From Phymorhynchus buccinoides (lineage: Eukaryota > Mollusca > Gastropoda > Neogastropoda > Raphitomidae), in assembly GCA_017654935.2 (NCBI GenBank), contig CM065682.1, positions 40,471,466-40,535,465 of the forward strand: DNA of 64,000 nucleotides, written 5' to 3'. This document shows positions 20,402 through 33,299 of the stretch, one piece after another (positions within the stretch are counted from its first letter, which is position 1; each line of letters opens with the position of its first letter). The notes below the pieces were generated by a model. The model had not been told where the DNA came from. It searched no databases and saw only the letters and a program-made list of their open reading frames with translations. The position numbers and the translations under genes were made by a program.

Positions 20402-23157
20402 CTGGAGACAAAAAACCCCCACATAGTCTTACAGTTTGTTTGTTGATGTACCCTGACTAAAAGATTCCAGGGATCATCCCAACAGCCGAAGCACTTGCAC
20501 ACTATGGTACAAATGCATCAGCTAGGGATGAGAACATTTTGATAACCCCGCCATGTGGGCAGCCACACTCCGACTTCTGGGGAAGTCTTACAGTGTAAAC
20601 TTAAAAACAAAGAAAGTAACTGCTTGTTCTGTGACAGGTTTGTTCTGAAGACAAAACAACATAATTTTAACTGTGAAAACTTAAAAACAAAGAAAGAACT
20701 GCTTTTTCTGTTACAGGTTTGTTCTGAAAACAAAACATATAATCGAGTCAAAAGAAGACAGCTACATTAAGCAAGCATATAATGATATGATATCAGCTGA
20801 AGCTCGAAATAAAGCACCTTGGATAACATATCAGATATGTTAAATCTTTGCTACAATCACTGGGCTTCTCACATATATGGAAAAATCAGGGCACTTTTAA
20901 CATTAAAAGACTTAGATATTCATTAATCAATAGAGTGAAAGAATATGTACAGTTTTGGAAAACCACTAAAGGCAGTGGTGCCTCAAGGCTTCAATTCTAT
21001 AACATAGTCACACAGTCTTACAATATCCAGCCATATCTAACAACATGCAAGAATGTGAAACATAAAACAGCTCTATGTCGCTTAAGATTAAGTCGACATG
21101 ACCTTCACATTGAAAGGGGTCGCCATCGCAATATCCCAAGAGAAGACAGACTTTGTCAATCTTGTAGTGTGGTGGAGGATGAACTTCATTTTCTAGATAC
21201 ATGTACACTGTATACCGATTTGCGGCTTGCTCTTATTAATGGTATTAACAGACAGATGCATTCTTCATTGTTAACAGATTTTCAGTCTCCAAGTCTCATA
21301 CTGAACTCAAATTCCGTTCAACCTGAAATAGCAAGATACATTTATGAATGCTTTGCTGTCCGCAGTAAATAATTAGCAAGAATATATAAATGTTTTATTA
21401 TTATCTGCTGCATTTACTTCGTCACGAACTTTACCTTGTGCTTTTTGTTTTATTTTCTTTCTTTCGTGGTATGTGCTTACTACTTCTGTGTCAATAATTC
21501 CTTTGATGGTTTTACGACAAATAAAAGAGTTTGAGTTTGAGTTTTACTGCAAAAAGTGTCAAAGAGAGTACATAACATACAAAAAAAGAGCCCTTGTACC
21601 AGTGTGTATGCCAGTCTGTCGTTTCCAACTATGACTGCCATATAGCAGAGGGGACAGTGTTATTCCGGTGGGCTGGGCTAAAAAACTTTTTAAAAGTAGA
21701 TATGCCTTAACCAGGCTGCATCCCCACTCTCTGGCAGTCTCAGCCAAGAGGATTTGAGGACAGCTGGCATTGGGCAAGGTCCTCAAAAGGCCAGTTAATC
21801 TTTTTGGCAGCATCACTTAGAGCAGGTGCTAACACACACACACACCCTTGTTTGAGTCATAGTCTTCCACAAAACACTAATCTGTGTCATGATTTCCATG
21901 GCAGCAGAAAATCATTTATTGTACAGCACTCACTCTACCATATTACAGGTTAAAGTCAATAGCTATTTGAGTAATAATAGGACCAAAAAATGTCCATACA
22001 CATAGACAAAAAGCTACTTATATAAAAAACAAACAGGATTTTATTTGTTTACTCTCATCTGACAAAACTAAATTTGTTTCACAATGACAACTATTTCTTA
22101 CATACCACATATAAATTCTCTGGCCTAATAAAAATTCAAATAAATGATGCTAACAACGAACAGACTAAAATACAAGGGACCCCTCAAGCATGGCAAAACT
22201 TATGGAAACTAAACGAAGCAGTATTATTTTTCATAAGTTTTTTGAAAGCATAAGTTTCTTAGTCCCTTCTCCATTTCCACAGATTATTTCTCCTTGGGCG
22301 GTACGTACTCTGAACATCCTCAGGTCCCAGATCTTGATGATGCCATCGTCGCCACCAGAGGCCAGCAGGTGTTTTTCAATGGGATTCCAGTTGATGACGT
22401 TGATATCCCGACCATGAGCGTCTGGCACCGTCAACACGTTGGATTTGGACGACTTCTGCTCTGTGTTCCAGATTCGAAGAGAGCGGTCCACTGAGCAAGA
22501 GGCAAATACCTGACAAAAAGACAAAATGTGGTTGTCTAAAGCCAGTCACAGTGTCAGCAACACTTCTTCTTCTTCTGCATTCCCAGGCCATGTGGCCATA
22601 TTGGGTAAGGTACGTATGTGTCCGGTTTTCAGTTTTCACTGGTCTCCCCGCTGCGTACAGCCGACACATTCCGATTTCGGAGGAGCTCAAAGGAGAAAAA
22701 TTATTTTGAAGATTTTTTTTTTTTAAAGGTAAGAGAATGGGCAAACAAGTCAGAAACACAGTAGATGATGGATAGCAAAGAGAAAAGGCAGAGTCAAAGA
22801 GAGTGGCAGATTAGAAGTTACAAGCACAGAACTTCCAGAAGGTGGGGGAACTATTTTTATGAAAGACCCCCCAGTATCCCCACGGGGAAGTCAGCAACAC
22901 TTAAAATCATTCACTTTTTGTTCAGCGTTTTAATGTTTAACATTTAATAATAAATAATAATAATAGTGAATCATTTATATAGCGCATTCCTCCACCAATG
23001 TGGAGCTCTATGCGCTTAACAACAACAAAAATTAAGAAGCAACAAATTCAACAACAACACGAAATAATCGCTCACGCACATGCAAATAGGCATACACATA
23101 CACACCCCACCCACACATACACGCACGTACCGGCACACACACACACACACACACACA

Positions 23158-23188
<31 letters not shown>

Positions 23189-26100
23189 GCACACACACCG
23201 TTACCATCACCACCACTCACCCCACCCAAAAAACACAATACAAAATACAATCAGTTGAACAAAGCATCAACATACACACACCCACTCTCTCTCTCTCTCT
23301 CGCGCGCGCGCAACAAAGCTGACGTAGACATTGCAGTCAACACACAGTGAAACTAATATGGGGGGAGGGGAGTGTGTGTGTGAGAATAGAGTCCAGAAGT
23401 AATGTGGCCTAAAGGTTGTGATGTAGCTTGAAGAGGTGGGTCTTGAGAGCTGATTTGAAACATTGCAAGGACTGGATATGGCGGATTTCGCGTGGTAAGG
23501 AGTTCCAAACTGATGGGGCTGAAAAGGAAAAGGAGCGCTCACCAAACATTTTTGTTCGTGTACTAGGAACACAGAGAATTTTGGAATCTGAAGATGACCG
23601 CAATTGCCTTGATGGAGTATAGACAGAAAGCATGTCAGAAATGTAGCTAGGGGCATTTCCAGAGAAATAAGAATGACATAGAGTGGAAAAGTGGGAGTGT
23701 CAATACGTGCTTTGATGGAAAGCCAATGAAGGGATATCAGGAGTGGTTGAACATGATGATACTTAGAGACCTTGAGGACAAGTCTGGCAGCAGAGTTCTG
23801 GACTTTTTGAAGCTTGTCAATGAGGTGTTGGGGGCAGCCATACAAGAGTGAATTACAATAATCTAGTTTAGAGAGAACAAAAGCGCAGACTAGTATTTTA
23901 GTAGTATCTATAGACAGGAGATGGCGAATCGTACCAATGCGACGCAGCTCACAGCATTTTTTTAATACACAAAATAGGCAGGCCCAAGAACATTGCTTTC
24001 ATCAAATCTCATTCAAGTGGATTTCCTTGATTCTTTGTATGAGCACATCAAAAGTGTTGTCTTGTTAATTGCTTCCTTCCCTTTCCCCGAAGGACAATAT
24101 TGAATTTAGCTACTCTAGTATGTTTAGTTTGTTTGCCTCTTAAGTGGCTTTTATTTAACCAAAGCTTTAAATGAAGCTTTGTTCAAGCAAGCCTGAACCA
24201 CCAAGAAGATATGGCTGTTGGGGATTAAAACCTGTAATACTTGAAACGTTTAACAACTTGGGGGAGACAAATTTTATGGTTTGGAGACACTCCAGTCTAT
24301 GAAGACGCAGATATTTAGAAGAAACCTTGCAAACGAAAAGCATAGGGGGTACCAAATGTATTGTTCACCATTAAACGCAGGACACCAAACCATGTGCTCA
24401 AAACAAAAAGTATCTGACAGTTCTGCAATGCTTGCAATTCTGCTAAATGCAGCATTATAATGTGGAGGCCAGCAAAATATGTGTCTTTTACTCACCAATA
24501 TAACTCTTAAGGGCCTGTCACACTACATACGATTTGCTGTCAATGCGATGCGATTGTGACGTTGCGAGTCATGATTCACATGAAATACTTCCGTCGAAAA
24601 ATAATTCTACTACTTTCGCTCTATATACTGAAGTGGACCCAATGCATGAATTTCACGTGAATCATGACTCACATCGTCACAATCGCATCGCATTGACAGA
24701 GAATCGTGTGTAGTGTAGCAGGCCCTTAAGGTAAAAAACAACAACAAACCAGCACACAATACTTCTCACTGTCCAGTTACAATTTGGAGCCTTTCTGTTC
24801 ACTCACATTGCCTTCATTTGGCGACCACTGAATGTCCTCCACAGAGTCTGTGTGTCCAGACGTAGAGGATTTCTCTGTGATCCACCCTGCTTCAGAAGGG
24901 TGGGTGATGAAGATGGCACCCGCACAGTCTCCTGTTGCCAGCCAACCTGGACACACACACACCATTTAACAAACATGAATGGACACAGTTCACATCCAAT
25001 CGGGAACAAGCGATAATGTAGTGTTTCTTTGGTGACAACAACATGGGCGGCTTTCGGGAATGGACAAAAGTTACACCACGGTTCGATTTTGAAGAGTGTT
25101 TTCAGGGCAACAACCACATTTGTTTAATCTTTAAAAAAATAAAAATAAAATAATAATTTTACCAAATAGGCGAGTACTTAGGCTCAATTTAAAACAAAAA
25201 CTGGCTGTAAACCAACCAAACAAAAAAATAAAACCACAAAAAACAACACATGATTTCCTACTTGATTACACTTACTTCTAACAGTCGCATTAATTTAATG
25301 TAATGGGTGCTTCTAGGCAGTCGAGAAGAGAGTGTGTGTGTGTGCGCACATGCATGTGTGTGTGTGTGCATGTGTAAGTGCATCTGTTCATTAGATGAAA
25401 TGTATGTGTGCCTGTTTGTGTGTGTGTCTGTGTGCATGCGTGCGTTCACTTGTGCACATGCACGTGTGTATGTTTGTGTGTTTAAATGCTGATTGTAAAG
25501 TGGTTTGTGCTCGATAAAAAGCACAATACAATATCCATGTATTATTAAACTCTAGTGGTTAATTTTACTTCCCATGGTCAAAGAGAAGGCAAAATCTATT
25601 TTTGCTGCTCACACGTGAAAGTGACAGAAAGAGAAAGAGTGAGTTTGCCATTGCTAAGAATCTGACTTCAAATGGAATGCCATCTGGTGTCAAAAACTAA
25701 GAACCATAACTCCACCTAAACAGCCCATTTGTATATATATTACAGTGAAACCCGTTTAGTACGAATTCCATGGGAGAGGGCCAATTTACTCGTTGTAAGC
25801 ATTGCTCGTTCAAACCATTTTATCGATTTTGGCAACCCTGATTTATCAATCGGTCCTCACATCTACTGTGATGTGCGTGTTGGTAAAGTGTGAAAAAGAC
25901 AGAAAAACGGAAACAACACACTTACCCAACAAAGCATGGTTGTAAGCCCAGTATCCTGTATCCATAGGGTTTTTAATGCCGATTACATACACTTTAAAAC
26001 AGTTTATTAACACACGATAACATCAAAAACATAAAATCCACACACGCGCTTTAAGAGAAAGTTAAAATTTCCCGGAAGTCACAAGATCAGTGCGCAAAGA

Positions 26101-28957
26101 GTGAGTCCAGTGTCGTCTGCTTGCGCTGCAGACACCCAAGTTGTTATATCGGCCAATCAGAATGCCGCTTACATATCGAGGGGTCAGTCAAGATGGCGAT
26201 GTTGTTGTCAGTGTGTACTCGTTCTAGCCAGGTAGTTGTGCAAGAAAGCTTGACTTTGGGATGGCGGTGTGGTTGTAAGTGCGTTCTCGTTCTAACCGCA
26301 TAGTTTTTGCATAAAAGCTTGACTTTGGGAGTCAATAAATTGTACGTTATATGCAAGTTGCTCGTTGCAGCGAGCTCGTTGTATGCAGAATTATTTAACA
26401 AGGAAAAAGAAGGCTTGTGGTCGGGAATTTTGAAACCACTCGTTAAACACGGGCTCTCGTTTAAACCGTACTCGTACTAAATGGGTTTCCCTGTACTTTG
26501 ATTTTTTTCAAATGATGAACCAAATCCACAACTGCTGCAAGTGCCCATCATTACCTTTAGCTGGACCAGACCAGTCAATGGCAAAGCCTTCTGTGGTATG
26601 CTGCGTTACACTGTGGACGATGGTCTTCTCTTTGGGATCGTGATTCACAGCCGCTGTGGCATCGTCGACAATCGCAGCCTGCTGCGTGATGTCGTAGATA
26701 TAGATGCAGCCTTTGTCCGACCAGGTTCCTGTGTAGATTTTATCGCCTATAACTTTCACCTGAAAGACAAATATTGGTTCAATTATCATCCATTTAAAGA
26801 CAAAGATTGGTTCAATTTTATAATCTGAATGACATGAAAATTTACTGTTCTGATTCCATTTTTCTTAATCATTCATTTTATTTAAAGTCAGGCCTAAAAC
26901 AATGTGTACCATATTTTATGGACTATAAGGCAATACTTTTTTTTCCCAGACTGAGGTCCTTGCGCCTGGTAGAAAAGTATTGCAACAAAATACAAATTCT
27001 GTGTAAAAAAATGTTGGGCCCCTTATGGCTTATATGATGCGCTTTATAGTGCATAAAATATGGTTCTTTACAGATTATCCTACTATTTCACCCATAAATT
27101 ATACTTAACCTCTTCAGTGCCGACGATGTATAACTATATATACGTCCTCTACAACGCTTCAGTACTTGTTGACGCCAAGTCGTGATTTTCCTGCATTAAA
27201 AAATTGTGTGGCAAACATGCGGAGTAGGCACAACTAATAGACGGCACTGAAAGGGTTAAATGTATTTGACACAATCATGTGCATAGCGAGAAATGACAGG
27301 ATGGTCACTGTTACTCAATTTACATGGTTGTGTCAAGTAAATTCAGCTACAGTGACCATCCTGCCATTTCTCATTAGGGTTGAGAACCGGTTAAAAAATC
27401 CGAACCGGTTTTTAACTGGCTTCCCCTCTTCGAACCGGTTTTACGGAACCGTTTTTTTAAAAACCAGTATTCGCATCACTAGACTAAGTTTCACCTATGC
27501 AAACACATATTTATTTATCAGAATATTCACACACACACGCATGCACGCGCACACATACACACACACACAATAAAGAGACTTATGACACACACACACTCAA
27601 CACTCTGTCAAAGTCAAAGCCATAAACCACCACAAACTAGAAACAGCTACTCTTGTTTGCAAACACCCAATCTGCGCTGAGAATCAGTGTTGTTCTTCGA
27701 AAAGAATGCGTTATTCTAAGAAAAACTTACTTTCAGTTTTCAGTTAAAAAAACCGGTTCACAGCAATTCGAACCGGTTTTTGGAACCGCGAAAGTTTAGC
27801 ACAGGTTTTTCGGTTCAAACCGGTTTTCCCCCCAACGTCTATTTCTCATACTGCACATGTGCATTAACTCTTCCAGTGCCATGTATTTTTTGACATTCTT
27901 GGTTATCTGTTGCATCTCAACCAACGAGAGGGGGTAACTATTTTTTTGAATGCGCATGCATTGCTTTAATGGAAAAAATCACTGACATAAGGTGATAAGC
28001 TCTGAAAATAGACAAACACACAGCAGGCTACTAGCCATTGAATGCCTTTGGTGGGAGTGAAGACTAGTGTGATGTACTCGGTGAATACATACGCCCACCA
28101 TGCTAGAATTGTTAAACAATGTCCACTTACTCTCAATCTGTTCACCCCACCGTTGTGCTGCATAGTGACCAGGTTCAGCTCCGGTTTCTCATCCTCGTCG
28201 TCACTCTCCTCGTCCTCGCTGTCTTCCTCCTCCTCCTCCTCCTCTTTCTGTGTTTTGGTGATGTTGTGCAGCTTCATAATGTTGACGAAGTTGGGCTGAC
28301 CCCTCTCTGTCCCCGACACGATGTAGCAGGTCAACGGAAAGTTTTCCCTGCCATCCCCGAGCCTGTCAGGTAGAACGTCGAAGGTCAGACAAGGGGCACC
28401 TGAAAGCATAAGACTACTTTGCATCAAATTAATGATACGAACAGAAATAAAAAAATAACGGTTGGGAGTCTTCCGACTGTTTCTTGTATTCTTTTTTGCG
28501 TCATCAACAATATGTCAATTCAAATAACTCTGTATGTACACATGTATGTTTATTATTTTTTTTAAATGTATGAAACTTGCAAAAGGACTAGATTTTCCTT
28601 TCCCATTCCACTTTTCCTTACCCACATCACCTCCTTAATTAACCACCCTTCTTAATTCAAGAAGTTTTTGTTGATCCATCTACAGATTGACAAAAATCCT
28701 TGCCTTACCCTAACCTTCTCCTAGTCCTAGTCCTGTCCACACACTTCTCTCCCATCACTGTCCATCGCAAGAATTCTTATGCTAATCCTAACTCCTGGTT
28801 TTGAAGTTAAAAAACACTGATTACAAAAAAATGAAGGATAAAAGAATAATGAGGTCAAAAGAAGATAACTGATTATGTTTTTCTTTCCTACTCTCTCTCT
28901 CTCTCTTGGGCTTTCTCTCTCTCTCTCTCTCACTCTCTCTCTCTCTCTCTCTCTCTG

Positions 28958-28995
<38 letters not shown>

Positions 28996-31900
28996 TAGTC
29001 TAATGTGTTTTAACCCTTTCACCGCCAATGCCGCATTTTTGCACCACAATGGTTTAACACCCATGTCACTAAAAAGCATCAAATCAGGACCTGTTATTTG
29101 AAGACCCTATTTTCTTAATTTTGGGAGGTAAGGATAGGCCTAATGTTGTACATACTACATGTCAGAGGAATTTGTAATATTACAGATTTTTTTCTTTTGT
29201 ACCCAGTTAAGTTTAATGGTATTTTTTGCCGGAAAAATGGCTGGCGGCGAAAGGGTTAATGTGTTTAGATATGATAAGATTGGATACAACACAATAACAA
29301 GACTCTTTAACTCAGTGAAACTTTAACCCCTTCACTGTGTGTACTATGTGATGTATTTGATGATGTCATAACTTTTTATGTCATAGTCTTGGAATGCTGG
29401 TTTTTGGTTTAGACAAGTCAGGAAAGTTATATCTCTATACCGTTTTTTACCCAGATTGAATCTAACAGGTCTCTTTTAAATTTTATAATAAATTTTACAA
29501 TTTTTCTCGAGCAGTGAAGGGGTTAAGTTTAATCCCACAACATCACCTAAAAATCATGCAAAGATAAAGCTTTTTTCATGTGCTTGTATCAATGTATTTT
29601 GGACAAAATAAAAATCATATGAGTGTTAATTGTTATATCTACCTTTAAAAATAATAAAATTCCCAGCTGCCTAAAACCCTCATGACAACTGGTTTTTGAA
29701 AGGCAAAAGCTGCGATTATGGTACCATGATCCAATCCTTGGCGAACGTTTGTACACTACTTAGTCACAGGATGCAAAAACTGCACATCCATCTAAAAGAA
29801 AAAAACCCACCTGATTCTCACCTAACTCTAAGTCTAGCCCTATCTCAAACCCTTTCCATTATTTTAGCCAAACCCTGGATGTTAAGTATGCATAAGAAAA
29901 TGCATTTGATGACAACAAATTTGTTGTTGTTGCTGATGTACTCTGACTAAAAGACTCCAGGGATCATCCCAACAGTCGAAGCACTTGAACACTATCATCA
30001 TGGTACAAATGCATTGATCAGCTAGGGGTGAGAACATTACGTGGGTGACCATTTTTGATTACCTCGCCATGTGAGCAACCACACTCCGTCTTCGGGGGAG
30101 AACAAAATTGACTTGTAAGAGTTACTTCCTCTGATCACAGGGCTGGCCAAAACTAATAGCCTGGTAGCCATTGGCTAATGTAAAAATCTGTGGGTGAGTA
30201 GATTTCAAAAGTCATCAGCCCGGTGGGCGACTGTAAATTTCAGTACTGCACTGCCTTGGGGTTTTTTACCACTGAGTCTCCCCACACCATCTCTCCCTTC
30301 CAAGTTCCAACCCATTATCAAAGCCAGCTCAGCTGTCTGCTAAGATAACAACATGCCAGCACTGGTACTGAAAGGAAACGAAAGGCAGCTTCCTCAATCC
30401 CCTCCCCCTTCTCTTTCCCCCACCACTCTCCCCATGTCATTTCTTTTTCTCTTTACTTCTCTCCTTTCTTTCTTTCCCACTCTTTTTTTCTTTTTCTCTC
30501 TGTCTTTTCTCTTCTCTTACTCTATCTCTCCTTCCCTCTCCCATCTGTGTGTGCGTGTGCGTGTGTGTGTGTGCGTGTGTGTGAGTTCAACAATTGTTGT
30601 TTTCTTCGGGCTAGTGAAAATGTGTTCGGGCAAGTAACATTTTTACAGTTCAGATGAGTGAAAAAATGTTTAAGTTTGGCTAGCCCTGGGTCATATCTTT
30701 ATGGTGTGAGTGTTGCAACAGTGGTGTAAGTTGCAACCATTGTTTTCTGATAAAGAATGAAAATATTACCGGCTTGAAGCTGATGAAGGAAGACATATGC
30801 TGATGGATCGGCCTCCAGTTCTTCACCGTCATATTCCGTCTTTCCAGGAATGAATATTCCTTTAAATGAAAAAGGCAATAAAAAACATATCATTCAATCA
30901 ATGTAACAAATACAGAACTTTCTAAAAACTTGGATCACAGACAAAATTAATGTTCTTTGGAATTTATAAACAAATCACAAAACGGTTTATTACTTTATAA
31001 ATTATATGTCCTGGCAAGTAAATGGATAAAGTAAAGTGAGTTGTCTACTTAAAAAAATATTTAGAAGCAACACTTAATTAAAACTAGCGCAACGCCTAGT
31101 ACTGGTAATGCCCAGTACTGGTAACGCTGAGTACTGGTTTCGCCAGGTCCGCAAAATATTATTATTACTTTTGTCTCTCTCCCTCCTTCCATCTTCTTCA
31201 CTCATCCTGTTCTACTACCCACCGCACCCCCGCCCACCCCAACCATACCCCCCGCCCACCCACCCCCACCCCACCTCCCTACTCCCCACCTCCACCCTAT
31301 ACACTCACGCGCACGCACTAGCCTAACCTCAGTCAATGTCAATGAGTCCCCACCCGCACGCGTTAAGCTCATGTTAGTTGGAAGACAATAGCAGAGAATA
31401 GCACGATGCCCGTTCTACTACCCACTGCACCCACCCCAACCATACCCGCCCACCTACCCTCAATTTTGCACCAAGATAGTCACTATTCCTGGTCATGCAC
31501 GTTCGAAATTTGGAGTGAATGTCGGGTCTCGTTTCGCCGCGGTTTGTGAAAAGGTGAAGCGGCGTATATCACGCGCGTTTATAAATCGATTCGCTTCCAG
31601 TTTGGCACACAGTGAGATAGTCACTGTCCCCGGTCATCTACCTGCCAAATTCGAAGGCAATCCGTCCAGAAATACCGGAGATACGGGCGCTGAGAGGCCG
31701 GTGGATACACATTTCACGCATTTGCCAAACCGCGCAAATGACACGGCCGCCTCGGTTGCCGTTGCCATCGCCCCGTTAGGGCTCATAGCAAATTTGAAGC
31801 GTATCTAGTAGTCATAGTTGGACACGACAGACTGGCATGCACACACACACACAGGTCTTGGCTGGCTGGGTCACAGTAGATTAGGGTTGTTTTTTAATTG

Positions 31901-32975
31901 TTTTTGTTCTGTGTGCGACCTTCGAACCTCGACCAAACAGTATCAAAAAATCAAATTGTTGATTGTGGATACCGCAGGCTCTGTCAGCGCATTTTCATCA
32001 GCGCTGACCAGATCACCATCTGAGCCTGCAACTACTGACCACTAGAGTTGAGAACCGGTTCAAATTTTCGAACCGGTTTTTAACCGGTTTTTCCTCTCCG
32101 AACCGGTCTTTTCGAACCGGTTTTTTTAACCAGTACTCACATCAGTAGTTTCACCTATGCAAACATTTATTTATTTGTCAGAATATTCACACACACGCGC
32201 GCACACATACACACACACTCAACAAAAAACTCAGCTCAACTCCAACATTTTAATGACAGGGCCATCTGCCCGTGTCAAAGGAAGGTGATGGTAGGGGTGT
32301 AGTTAAAAAATATAATAATCATAGGGAAAATAATTAAACCAAAGCAAAAACAAAACGTCATATGGCGGTTGGAGTGTGAAGGATGGTGGCACATTCACAA
32401 CGCAATGAACTAGCTTTGAGAATAATCAGATATGTAGCGGGAGGATAAGGAATACAAAAGTATAAGTTATGTACCTGAACTGATAATCAAAATGAGAAGA
32501 GAAAATATTTCACAATGGAAGGAAAAAATATAACACGAGCGCGCGCACACACACACAAACACACGCGCACAACCGCACACACGCGCGCTTGCACACACAC
32601 ATGCACGCACACACACATTCTCTCTCTCTCTCTCTCTCTCTCAGTCCCAGGGCTGGGTGGAGAAAAGCTGTTATTGCTAATCTCATATTCCCTAGTTAAA
32701 TAATATTTCGTTTTCATTCTTACAACAGTGATGACATATTCTACGTTTAGACAATATCTTCAGTAAGCGCATTCATTTTAATCGAACAATAACTACCGAA
32801 TGTACATTAAGCAGCTTATGAAACTACTCCCAATCCCAGTTATAACAATGAACACCCCCCACACCTCCTCCAAAAGGAAACCCGCAAAAATAATCAAATT
32901 TTAAACAAAACCGCACATCGTTTGGATTTAAGAGGTCAGTACATAGACAGAGTAAGACGGGGGATGGGGAGGGAG

Positions 32976-33048
<73 letters not shown>

Positions 33049-33166
33049 ACACATTTACGTATGAATAAAATACAATGCAAATATCATAGCAAGTTCATGT
33101 CCGTTTATTTATAAGAAAAAGCTTGCATGTGTGTGTAAGTGTGTGTGTGTGTGTGCGCGCGCGCGC

Positions 33167-33197
<31 letters not shown>

Positions 33198-33235
33198 AGA
33201 TATATATAATATATATAGAGAGAGTGTGCGTGTGA

Positions 33236-33299
<64 letters not shown>

